This document shows, piece after piece, positions 41,001 through 54,900 of a DNA stretch of 64,000 nucleotides. Location: positions 4,688,597 to 4,752,596 of the forward strand of contig OY720350.1 in NCBI GenBank assembly GCA_963082975.1, in the 5' to 3' direction. Positions within the stretch are counted from its first letter, which is position 1, and every line of letters begins with the position of its first letter. A program made the position numbers and the translations under genes. This DNA is from Labia minor (lineage: Eukaryota > Arthropoda > Insecta > Dermaptera > Spongiphoridae). The notes beneath the pieces were generated by a model. That model did not search any database and had not been told where the DNA came from. It was given only the letters and a program-made list of their open reading frames with translations.

Positions 41001-41743
41001 AAGAAGCAGAAGACGAAGACGACGGATAAAGGTGCAGAAGTCTATGTGTATGAAACCGAGAAAGAGAGAGAATGGGGTGGTGTGTAGGGAGGGGGAGAAG
41101 AGTGGGTGGAGGTTGTGATTAATCTCGCCAAGGAGGCAGGAGGCGAGAGAGCGCACATAACATATTCCGCTACAGCGAGTTATTCGCTGTCTTATAACGA
41201 AACTTAAATGAAACAAGATAAATTGCGAGTCGTAACTTTGCCAAATTAAAATCGCTCCCTCCACCCCATGCAAAGTAAATAAATTAATTAATTACTTTGC
41301 CTGTTATTTGAAAATTAGCAGCAAAGTCAAAGGAGATATAGTAAATTAACTTTTTTTTTTGAAAAAAAAAAATTAATAATAATAATAATAATAATAATAA
41401 AAATTATATCAAGTTTTTTTGTTTTTTTTACTCAAAAGCGATTAAAATTATAATAAATCCAATTAAATTGAAATCTCATCTCAATCATCGTTAAATTATT
41501 AAATTAAATTATTACCTGATGATAAATAAGCATCAAATATTGTTTAAAAATTTAAATAAAATTTAAGATTTATAAAATGATTTGGAATCTTTTGTAATTG
41601 GTCAATTTATTCATCCATTGTTTTTGGGGATTTTTAAAACTATTGTACACAAATATCAATGTAATTTCTCGATGTCGAGATTTTGATGTTTTTATACGTT
41701 TTAATGGTTCCTGAATCATTTTCACTAAGATTGAGAAAAATGC

Positions 41744-41826
<83 letters not shown>

Positions 41827-42887
41827 GACAAGATTACGCAAAAACGGTTTGAGCTAGAATCATGAAATTTGGTATACGGGAATTATTCAAAATTCGTAGT
41901 TTTCTATCAACTTTTTAGAAATGTAGCTCAACCGGAAGAGGGTCATTACTTACAACGTTTTGATTTTTTTTCCTCTAAAGTGACCGTAAAAATAAAGATA
42001 TGTTTGATAATTTTTCACGTCAGTAAAAATTGTATAAAACAGCTATATATAGAATTTCAGTTTGATTGAATACCTGAAAGTACCAGAATTAATTAATTAA
42101 TTAACATTGCAAATCTCACGCGCCAACACGTGACGTCAACAAAGATGCGCTGGTTTAATAAATATTATCTATTAATTTTAATTTATAATTTATAATTAAT
42201 TAAATTTAATTTAAATATAATATATATTATTTAATCCAATTCAAATTGCGAGATAGTCGAGTGGAGACACTCCAGATTATTATTATTTTTTTTAATTTCG
42301 TTTTGTCTCAAAGGGCTAAATAATAAATATAACTTTCAAATGATAATTAAAAATGGTCTAAATGGAGGATTGCATTTCTGAAAAGCAAATCACATCGAAA
42401 ATATATTATAATAATTTTTCAAACATCTAAGATATTCTCAAACTGCTTGTACCTCCAGTACAATTACTTTTAGTAACGAAATTATTTTACTGGTTCCCGA
42501 ACTTTTTAATGGAAGTTTCTGTGGTACCGACTTTCAAAAGTTTGTTATTAAGGGTTTAATTTATCTAAATAAAATATATTATTATATGAATTAAAAGATA
42601 AACAAAAAGAAAAAAGAAAAACTACAGGAATAAATAACAAATTTTATCATATATAGTAAATATATTTTATTTAAATGATAAAAGAGAAATTGAAGGAGAT
42701 ATAGGAGAGAGGAAATGTAGAATAATTGGAATGCTTGCTAGAGAAAAGAGAGAGAGAGAGATTGGAATGAATAGGGTATAAAAGGGCGAAGGGAAGAGAG
42801 AGGGGATGAGAGCAAAAGCAATATATGATGGATATTAAAATAACGACAGTGTTTCTATAATTGACGAATCAGTTATGAAATGAAGCA

Positions 42888-42928
<41 letters not shown>

Positions 42929-45900
42929 CAATGGATAACAAATTGATATAAGTGAAATTATATATATATATAATCATGTTTAGTGAATAAATTCATCAAT
43001 CAAATCAAATCAAAGATCAATTAATATATATATAAAATCCATGATTGGTTAAATATAAATATGTATATATATATTTTTTTTTAAATTTATTCCTGAAGCC
43101 TAGGGGGGGGGAGATGAATGAAAAAAAAAACAATTAATATTTATTTGATTTATAAATGATATGTTTTTATTAATGTTCAAATGGAAACGTGATTATTTAA
43201 TTTTAGGGTTATAAATATATATATATATATATATATTGAGAGAAAGAGAGAGAGAAATGATGGGATAAAAACAGTATAGGGAGAGCATCAATTGATCTCG
43301 TAGAAAACAGTGATTCTCAACCTTTTTTTTTTACCGCGGCACACTTGTAAAAATTTGGCGGTACACAAAGAAAAAGATAAGTGTAAAAGTGATTTACTTA
43401 TTTACCATATTGAAAAAAAAAATTGAAAAAAAAGTCGAAAATGTTTAAGAGCCTGATCCTACAAACATTTTACGTTTTTTTTTAGAACCATACAACCACA
43501 CAAAAGTGCCGCGGCACAGTGGTTGAGAATCACTGGTATATATTATCAATTGAGTCGAGACGAATATAGGGGTTCTACCTTTATAGTACCTTTATAGTAC
43601 AACTTATAATTATATTTTAACAAAGATTTATCAGCTCGATAAATAAATACACATTGTATAGCAGCAAACACACACATATATATATATATTATATACAAGG
43701 TTAAAAACATGGAGTGTGTTGCTGATTTCGATCATAAAAAGCCAATTGGTGGGTAATTAAAGGGAATTATAAGCACCCTCCTCTGCCCTTTCCCCGGCAA
43801 CAACTACCCACAAAAGATGGTGCCACGCGATGAGATCTATTCAAGTCCAATTACTCTAAACAATACTTTTTTATTTATTTTTTATTTCCAAATAAAACAG
43901 TTTATATCATATATATATAATTTATATGGTATAATTTGTAAAAAAAAAAAAGATAACAGAAAATAACGATTTAAGTTAGAATTATTAATGGATTCTCTTA
44001 CAAAAACATTTTCATCCATTTTGTCAATCGTCGACTAATTAAATAATAATAATTATAATCGTGGTTCTATGATACATTTATCCAATGTTTATTATTAATG
44101 TTTGAAACATTAGAAATAATATACCATACATTTAGAAAAGAATAAGTTCAAAAAGAGAAAAATGTTTTTGATTTTTTTTTTACTTTCTCGTCAGAGATGG
44201 TATTGCGATCTCGAAAATTTTCGATGTTGAGATTTTGATGGTTTTATACGATATGAAGGTTCCTGAATCATTTTCACTAAGATTTAGAAAAATTGTAGCT
44301 CAACAAGAAGAGAGGGTCATTACCTACAACGTTTTTATTTTTTTTCTCTAAAGTGACCGTAAAAATAAAGATATAGGTTTAATAGTTTTTCACATGATTA
44401 AAAATTGTATAAAACTGCTATATATAGAATTTCAGCTTGATTGAATCACTGAAATTACCGGAATTAATTTTTTAACACTGTAAATCTCAAGCGCCAACAC
44501 ATGACGTGGTGCCATCAACAAAGAGCCAAACATTGCGCTGGTTTAATAAATATTATTTATTAATTTTAATTTATAATTAATTAAATTTAATTTAAATATA
44601 ATATATTATGTTATTTAATCCAATTCAAATTGCGAGATAGTCGAGTGCAGACACTCCAGCTAATTTTTTTTAAATTTCCAACCAACAACAACGCTAAGGA
44701 TATGGACAAAGACGTCACTTGGATTCCCATGCCTCTTTTAAATGAATGTCTTGTAGTTGATGTACACAGGACGCTGTAACGAATACAATGGTCGACACCG
44801 GGCGAAAGAAAATAAATCATATTTGAAGAAAAAAAAAAGACAATATGTACTCACTAAAGATCGATGGAGAAATGTTGTACAAAACAAATAGATTTATTTG
44901 GAAAGGAAATGTTTGTGTTGAATGGATGGATAAAGTGGGCCAGTAAATACCTCAATTTTGTTCCAAGATTAGTTTAGAGTGTCTTTTATATAACTATAAT
45001 ACTATATAGTATATTATAGTATGCAAAAGAATATAAATATTTACAAATGGATCGGTCCAATTGTAAGATTTAGATTGCAGTGACAGATATATAATCGTTA
45101 CAATAACTAATCTAAATATCCCTATAAATATTATATACCGTAGAACCTCGATAAGTTAAAGCCCAAGGGAAACACAAAATAGTTTAAGTTATCAAGGGTC
45201 CATGTTAGGGATATGCGTATACGTTAATAACATTTTTTTAAAGGCTAAATCATATCGTTTCTAAAAATCCTCTAACCAGTCATTGCTGGCTTTAAAATTT
45301 TTGATTTTCAGCGAATTAGGAAACTCTTCTGCTTTTTCTTTCAGTATGGGTCCACTAACACGGCAGGTTATTTTTTCGACACTGTTTGAACCACGTAAAC
45401 AAACATTGTTGTTCTAAATTAGGGAATTCAGCAATTTTTCGTCTTTTACATTAAAAACTTTCTCCTGATTCTTGTTTTCGTCAAGATTTCAGCTTCTGAC
45501 GGCCAATACAGAGATTACTTATTTAAGTTATCGAGGTTGTGTATTTTAAGTTATTGAGGTTTTTAAGTTACCGACGTTCTATATATTGTAATATATCTTA
45601 TCTTATTATGCTAGCTAAAATTGTATATATGTATTTATCTATATATATTGGTTCTCAAAAACCGCTCTAACGATTTTTTTCAAATTCACACTAGATATAG
45701 TATTTATAAAGAAAAATTAAGTTTTATTGATGATATCTCTTGAAACATACAGCTTCATTATTAATTTCTTAATTGAAAATTATATATGGAAAACGTCAAA
45801 ATTTTTAATACTGCCTGCTAAGACAGTAAAAAAATGACAATTTTTTATCTAAATACATATAGTCCAGCGGTTGGACTGATGTTTTAACGAGTGGATTTCG

Positions 45901-48900
45901 TCGGTTCGAAACTCGCCGGGTGAATCGTTATTTAAAAATGAAAATAATGATTTTGTTATTTTTTTTTCTTTTTATCTATTGTTTACTTTTTAATAAATTA
46001 CTATTCTATATTTATTTATTCATTGTTCTTTTATTAATAAAGTTTTAGATAGTTTTATAAGTTTTAATATTTTTTCAATAAAATATTATTCAATATATTT
46101 ATTAATATTATTTTATTTATTATTATTGAGTACCCGAAGTTCCATTCATTTTAATCAGATTGATGCAATGATGCAACAGTTAATAATTGTAATATTGTAA
46201 AAAATTTCTATCTTGAAAATTGTTACATATTATTCAGGATATTTTAAAAACTATTTCTTTCTTTAATTAATATTCATTTTTTCTATAAGTCAGATATATT
46301 TCCAAATATTAAATAATTTTTGAAGTGAAAACTTCTTTAGCGGCGTTGAGCACTTTTGCGGGATGGGGAAAAAGTATAGAACTCGCGTGATCGTGACCAA
46401 CACCATGAAACCATCTGCTTTCAAATTTCTTATAACAGAGCGCGAAATTTGAATTGTCATTAGAACTGTTTTATAAATTATCTCTAACATATAAATATAT
46501 ATTTATTATGTAAAGTTCATTTCATATATACATATATAATCAAAATTATACGAAATGAACTTCACATAATAAATATATATTTTATGTTAGAGATAAGAAT
46601 TATAAAACAGTTCGTATTGCAATATTTTAAACAAAGTTGTGTATTTATATATATATAAATATAAGTTACAAATTTGTTTAAAATATATGTTTAAAATAAT
46701 ATATAAGTTATATATATATACATGCATATGAAATTCATCTTTCTCGTGAAATAGCGCGAATTTCGTCTGTTTTAAAATTTCTTACGCAGAAGTTTTCACT
46801 TCTGTCGGCCAGTCCCACGACTGCCAATTTTGCTTTTTTAATTCCGAAAAGCTGCAAAGCACGTTTTTTTGTCTTTAGTTTGTTTTATAACCACTTGGGG
46901 CGCTAAACAGTTTTTCAAAAAAACACTATAGAAAAAAAATATATGTACCTATATATTATATATTTATGTATTATTGAGGAGCACAAGTTCATTAATTTTA
47001 ATCAGATTGATGCAAATGTGTAACATTTAATAATTGTAATAAATAATTAAAGAATTGTGTATCAATATTTTTTAAAGGGTAGAGCGAGAGCTCGGTGTCC
47101 CAGGTATTAATATTACCAGCCAAATCCAATAATAATGAATCATTTTTTTTAACTTAAGTACCGAGCCGAGGCTCGGGGTCCCGGTATAAGTATAATAATG
47201 CCTTTTAATAGGGAAATATCATTAAGATGCTATAAATAAACATTTAATAACAAATATGGACGATAACCCCAATACAAGCACCTAAACTTGGTTCTCGGTA
47301 TTTGGTAAATATTCGTTATTTGACAAACGCCGCATATGTGGAGCCGGCATAAAATGTGGACAAGGTAATTTAAATGAGACCTTTTGATGAATGTAATGTT
47401 GGATGGAAGCAAGGATGTAAGTCATTCATTGGCATAGAGTGGACAAAGAGACATCATCACTAAGTGACCGACCCAGAAGTCGCTGGCCCAGAGAAGATGT
47501 CTCATGACCAATTTACACGGGCTTAGTACTTGTCAGTGGTGGGCAAATACTTTTAAACGCGGGCCAAAATGAAATTTTCAAGATGTCTTCCGGACCGGAG
47601 AACCATATTTCGAAAACACTAATAAAAACAATTTATCTTTTTCTCTTTTAGAGACATATTGAACGAAAAATCAAAATAAGAGCCAACTTTTTCAACGGGC
47701 CGGCGGGCGTTCATAATGCCCGCGCTTAAAAGTGTTTGCCCACCCCTGACAAGTACTAAGCACGTGTAAATTAGGCTTCATTGAAAGCCTGGAAGGAATT
47801 GCACGGAGAATCATCACTTGCCTCACCTTTACTAGTAACATTAACAGCTAAGTAGGTCGACCCTTTATAACTTGCAATTGTTAATTAAATATCCAATTTG
47901 ATTGAATTAATAATATTTAAATAAATGAACTTTATTTTATAGTTAATTTCTAAGTTATAATTTCTAATGATAATTATTATAAGTGTAATCATTTCTTTGA
48001 TCATTAAATATTAATTTTATTATAATTTAATATTTTATTTTTAATTTGAATTTATTCAGATTAACTTCTTCCCTTATCAACCTTGGCTAAATACACCAAA
48101 TTAATCATTTTAACTAAAAAATGCATTATAAATTATGAATAAATTTAATATTAATAATATAAATAATATAATGATAATTATAATAAATAATTTTTTTTTT
48201 AAATTCAATTGATTTATAAATAAATATTTAAAAAATAGCGTGAAATGTATTATAATTCATAATTTATAATTATTTATTTGTTATTTAAAATAATACATTA
48301 TATAGGTATAAAGTATATTGTTCATCAAACAACAAAACAAAAGCAACGGTTGTCTTCCTATAATTAGCCAAGTTTTAATTATTAGTTGTAATTCCACGTT
48401 GAATATTTATTTAGCCAGGTGTATAATTTATACAAAGAAAGAGAAAGGGATAGATAGATAGATAGATAGAGAGAGGGAGGGAGAGAGCAATGCAAGTAGC
48501 ATAACCATCTTACATGTTTCTCTTTATTTTTAATTATTATTATAAATAGTATCTATCTATATCAGTGATTCTCAACCACTGTGCCGCGGCACTTAGATTA
48601 TGAGGCTGTTAAACATTTCCGGCTTTCTAAATATTTTCAATATGGTTCTAAAAAATAAAAAAAAAGTAAAAAAGGTAAACCGTTTTTGGGACCACTTTTT
48701 TCAATATGGTAAACTTTTACACTTATCTTTTTCTTTGTGTGCCACCAAATTTTTAAACCGTTAAAAGTGTGCCGCGGTAAAAAAAAAAAGGTTGAGAATC
48801 ACTGATCTATATCTATCTCTGTGGCTCTATGGAGCTCGAAAGTGCTTAGCCGCAGCAAGCACATTGCACCGAGTGTCCCTATATTGTGTCATTTCTATTT

Positions 48901-51900
48901 CCTTTCATCTCTCTCACGTCCCTTCCTACATTGTCCACCCACCACATCCTTGTTCTTCCAATAGGTCTCCCTACATATCTATTTTTCGCCATTCTTTCCT
49001 CTCCCATTCTTGCTACGTGCCCTGCCCATCATTTACCTTTAATAATATTATGATTATTTGCGAATAGATCTTGAGGATCAGGCAGAAATTATTAATTATT
49101 GAATTTCCCAGGCCCGAACTCGAGTATTCAGTGTCGTGCTAACCACTAAACCACTGAAGAGTCTACCTTTAATATTAATAATAATGAAATATTTATCTTT
49201 ATATTGAAAAAATAGAAGGCGCCATTGGGTGTGTGGGTAGCGAACCTGCCTCACATTCACATGGTCCCTGGCAAGGGAATTTCCCTAGCTGGGATCTCTA
49301 TTGGACGGAGTCAACCCAGCTTCCGGGAACAACATTGGGGAAAAGCTACTTGATCAAGAAAGGTAAAGGTAAAGGTTGAGAGGACCCGTTCTACTGATCA
49401 TAGGACACCTCATTGATATAACCGGCTTGATAGGCGTTGTCCTTGAGTAGGAGGTACAAAAGTCAGTTTTTTTTATCGTAAAAATAAAATTTCTGAAAAA
49501 AAAAGAATTTTCATAAATAGTTTTTGAATTTAAATTTATTAAATATTCAATTAAATTTACTTTTTTTTAAGTCTTATTTTACAAATTCCTTTTAATTTAA
49601 AAAATTGATTATTTAATATTATTATTATTATTATTATTATCCTGAGCGAATACCAACATTTCATTGTATATACATTTATCATGACGTTGAAAAAAAATGA
49701 GTAAAGTTATCAATGTCGAGTCATCAACTTCCGGCTTGGATATTTCGCATTTTAATACATTCATCCATCCTTCCATTTATATAAAGTATTGTGAGATTAT
49801 TCATTGATAGAAAGTTTATAGAGATTAAAAAAAAAATCAAATCGAATCGAAAATGATCAATGATTTTTTTTATTTTTTTAATATATATATATATACATAA
49901 TATGTATGTTGTTATATAGATGTTCTTTTCCAACACGGAAATTAAATTTGAATTTATTTATTTATTTATTTTTTATCAAACAAATTTGTATTCATTGCAT
50001 TTATGAGGAAATAGGAAAAAAGTGAAAGAGATAAAACAAAATAATTGAGTAATGAAAACAATATAAATTAGTGAAGAGTAAGCAGTTTTACTTTTATTTT
50101 ATACAGTAAACCTTGGCGTATTGCCTAGTGATAGGTATATCTTCTCCCTTTAACCCTTCTCTATCATCTCCCCTCTCCCTTATATCCTATCATCCTTCTA
50201 CAAGTTTTTTGTTTTTTAAAATTTGCAAGATAAATAATTAAAATTTATTTATATATAAAAAGATACTTATAAATTTCAATTTTTTTAATCTCAAAATTCT
50301 TCAGTTTTTTTACTATCTCGCCAGAGCTAGAATCATGAAATTTGGTAGACGGGCATTATTCAAAATTCTTAGTTTTCTACCAACTTTTGAGAAATGTAGC
50401 TCAACTGGAAGAGGGTCATTACCTACAACGTTTTGATTTTTTTTCTCTAAAGTGACCGTAAAAATAAAGATATATGTTTGATAGTTTTTCACATGATTAA
50501 AAATTGTATAAAACTGCTATATATAGAATTTGGAGTTGATAGAATCGCTGAAAGTACCAGAATTACATTTTTAACACTGCAAATCTCACGCGCCAACACG
50601 TGACGTGGTGCCATCAACAAATAGCCAAACATGAGCTGATTTAATAAATATTATTTATTAATTTAATTAAATTTAATTTAAATATAATATATTATGTTAT
50701 TTAATCCAATTCAAATTACGAGATAGTCGAGTGGAGACATTCCAGCTAATTTTAAATATGTATAGATGTATTTTTCGAAAGAAAGTGTTTTTGAGAACAT
50801 TTTTATTGTATTCAAACGAATTTATAAAGTTTTGTTCGATTTTTATTTTTCTACTTATTTGTATGTATATAATAAAAAGGACTGAGAGAAATCCAATGGT
50901 GAAGAACATAAGAGACTGTATTAATGGAAATATGTGCATATTTAATTAATTTTTGCAATTTTAGACATCATAATGATTCTTAAAAATATCCCTGAATATG
51001 AATATATAATATAACAGCCTAGATCCTGCTACAATCTATATGTATAATTGTATGAATGATAAATGCTCCATTCTGCGCCCCTGGCGGCTCAGTTAAGAAA
51101 TTGATTAGGTAATTTGCGACACTGAATATAAAATTAAAATTTCTAGAAATTTTCATACAAAGAATATAATATAATATTTAAATTTTTATTTTAATTTCTA
51201 TTATTCAAATATTCAAATATCATTTCAATTATTTAACTTATTCTAAGTTTGTTTTATTAATTATATAAAAATTAAAATATGATTTTTTATTTATTTATGA
51301 ATAAGTTTTATTTTTATTTTCAATGTGACTTTATATATATATATTTAAATTTATAAATATATATTAGGAATCTAGTTACTAGGTATATACATACTTGAGT
51401 TTATTTTCCCTTATTTTGTTTGCCCTTTTGGCTTTCTTTTATTTTTCTTTTTTTTTTTCTTTCTATTTTCACTCACCCTCTTTTATTCTAAATTTAGAAG
51501 AAAACATCTTAAGAAACCAATTTATTTCTCTCTCCCTATGAAGATGATATATATATATATATATATCATCTTCATTTTAAGATTTTGTTGACTGAAATGG
51601 ATTAAGAAAAGAGACAAATGTGAATCAACTCTCACAGATATATTTAAATAATTCTCATTATTACGTATTTATTTATCTATGTCACTGAAAAGTCAATTTA
51701 TTTCAATATTAAATAAAAAAATTGGAGAAAAAAAATTGTAATTTATTATTTTACTTGATATTTTTTGTAAAGGAAAAAGCTGGAGTGTCTCCACACGACT
51801 ATCTTGCAAATTTGAATTGGATTAATTAACATATATTATATTTAAATTAAATTTAATTAATTATAATAATAATTAAATCAGCGGATGTTTGGTCCTTTGT

Positions 51901-54900
51901 TGATGACACCACGTCACGTGTTGGCCCGTGATTTACAGTGTTAAAAAATTAATTCCGGTACTTTCAGGGATTCAATCAAGCTGAAATTCTATATATAGCA
52001 GTTTTATACAATTTTTAATCATGTGAAAAACTATGAAACCTATATCTTTATTTTTACTGTCAGTTTATAGGAAAAAAATCAAAACATTGTAGGTAATGAC
52101 CCTCTCTTCTTGTTGAGCTACATTTTTCAAAAATTAATAGAAAACTACGAATTTTGAATAATGCCCATGTACAAAGTTACATTATTCTAGTTCAAACCGT
52201 TTTTGCGTAATCTTGTCTGCATACACACTTGCGTGATAGTAAAAAACAATACCTCCCTTACTATCGTCGGTCGGTAATTAAGTTGGAAGAAATCTTTTTT
52301 TGTCTAATTCCAGAAATTTATATATGAGAAGTTTGAATACGTGGAAAAGATTGCATCAGTAAATGTTCTAATTATAGTGCACCTTGAGATGTGCTAGTCA
52401 ACCAAACCAGTCCCCTCTTAGTGGGGGAGGTTTAGTTTGAATGGTAAACATACAAATTGGAAGAATGTCAGACAAACAGAGGTAGACCACCCCCGAATTG
52501 TGTAGTAATGAAATGCAGAAGGGGGGAGGGAGGCATCTGTACGAAAAAGAAAGGTGGCAGAGAAGTTGAATGGTAGAGAGCTCGGAGAGGGTGAGAGGTA
52601 AGAGGAAGTAAAGCATCCCCCTCCCGCTTCCCTTCCCCCCTCTTTTGTGTATGATCAAAGGGAGAGCAACTGATAAAAAGAAACGTCCTTCAAATTCAAA
52701 TATTTGCAAGCAAAAAAGAAATTCAAAGCCCCCTCGATGTAGCTTGTTAGAAAAATTGATGGATGCAAGCAAAGCATTTATACAGCAATAAAAATAGAAG
52801 GCAAAGGGAGAGAAGAAAGGAGACGAGTGGCAATTGTGGTTGCAGATGGGGCAAGGGGCATTCGTAACGAAACTAATCTAATTACATAGTAAACCAATTT
52901 TTTTTTTTTTACAAATCAATTAACGATTATTTCATATATTCTTAAATAAAATAAAATAAAATAAAATAAATTTTAAAATTATTTCATTTAAAAAAAAAAT
53001 TTACAAATGAACAATTTAAAAAAAAATAAAATGATTGAATCTTTTTTTATGTATAAAAATTTTGCATCTAATTTTGAAGCTCTCGAACTTTATCACTAAA
53101 ATAAATCAAAAGCGGGAGAGTTGCCAACCCTCGTTATTATTATTATAATTGGAGACTGAAAAACCCCTAAATTTAAATAATAATATTAATAATAATTAAT
53201 TTTATATGTTAAAAGTTTTAATAAAAATTTAATAAAAAAAACCCTTAATACATAAATCGTAAAAGTTGAATTGTCCTCTTTATATTTTTTTTATTTCATT
53301 ACATACTGGAAAAACTTTTTCCTCTAGCGTTAAGGATTATGACATTTTTTTTCATCAAACATCATAATCCAAGACGAGATCAAAAATATTCCATTTTACT
53401 AAGGAAAATAAAATAAAATTATATATATTTTATTGCTTTAAGAATGGGAGAAAAATATTAATAAACAACCCCGTTAACGTTTTATGATCACAAACGTTTC
53501 CCCTGACTTTTAATTAAATCAACTAGAGGAAAATATAATAATAAAAAAAAATATTTATATATAAGATGACAAATAGTGGAGGTGGATTGATAATAAAATT
53601 ATTCTATTGAATGTTTTTTTTTAAATATGATGAAAAAGAATAGAGGGGTCTTAAATTATTAAAGCTTTGGTGGCTGTTTTTATTTATAAGAGAATTTTGT
53701 AAATAAAACCACATATTGATATTTGGTATTGTAAATTTATTCAAAAAAATTCAAAAAATACACAACGTTTCGATTGCTAATTCTGCAATCGTTATCAAGA
53801 GACTGCACTGTACGAACGTCCAGTGCCGACAGTCCAGTCGGTTCGGTTGCAGTCTCTTGATATCAATATGTGGTTTTATTTACAAAATTCCCTTATAGAC
53901 GGGTCTTTTTCTATGAGAGAGTTATAATTGATAATTTTTATATTTTCTAATTTTCAGAAAAATGTCATCTACTCATGCGTATTACTATAACTATCATCAT
54001 TACCACCATAACCAACACCTAAACTTCCCATATTCAAAATAAAAAAAAAGAAAAATACAAATTTCTTAAATCATGTATCCAATTGTCTTACAATTAGTAC
54101 AGTAGCACACACTTTCTCTCTTTCATTTGAATCAATAGAATAGTTGGATGAAGTGGAGGGGTGAATGGGATGAATATTTTCAGAAGTTGTATTGAAAACA
54201 AAAGAGCATTTACCAAGTAATTTATAACAACAAACAAACAACAACAACAACAACAATAAGCAAGTAAAGCGTTGATTATTCAAATAACAATAAGACAAAG
54301 GAAATTAACAATTACTTTAGAATCATATAAAAAAATATATTTTTTATTTTCAATATTCTATGAAAATATTTTAGTATAATTATTGTAAAAACATAATAAT
54401 AATAATAATAAAGACATCAATTTCAATGTTTCAAAAATGCTACTTATTCCCACCAACAGAGGGATTTATCACGACAGTTCAGGATAAGACAATTAGAACG
54501 CGAAATTATGAGAAATTAGAACATCTCACTGGTGATTGTAGTGAACTAGTGGATCATCCACTACACTTGTAGACTTAAGTGGCAAAGTCCTCCACATACA
54601 AATTTCCCTTAAGTGAAACCTTATTACTATCCCAGAACTCATCTCCCACGATCTTAGTATCTGATTCCTATGTGCTGTCTTGGGATTGTCCCTTGATAAC
54701 CAATAAATCCATCGATTACAATCGCCCTGACCTGTTGATGGATAAAAAGGAGAAAAGGGCAGCAATAATACAGGTGGGCATCCCTTTATCCCACAACATC
54801 TCAAAAACCGAGAAGGAGAAATACAACAAATACCAAAATCTTGATAAGGAGCTGAAATCTCTGTGAAAGTTGACTAGTCTGAAGATAGTTCCAATTGTAA

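Noticed and set aside
40902..41273. 123-codon minus-strand frame with poly-His and Leu runs
   Set aside because: Low-complexity translation of a GA-rich/GATGAT tract.
41640..41865. Open frames of alternating Val/Cys or Thr/His
   Set aside because: They are translations of the (TG)n microsatellite inside a Helentron-like element.
45857..45930. Functional tRNA gene
   Set aside because: The promoter boxes are present but no cloverleaf with a paired acceptor stem can be drawn.
52398..52772. 124-codon minus-strand frame
   Set aside because: It lies in a purine-rich stretch, has no homology I recognise, and its signal-like hydrophobicity is weak. Treated as chance.
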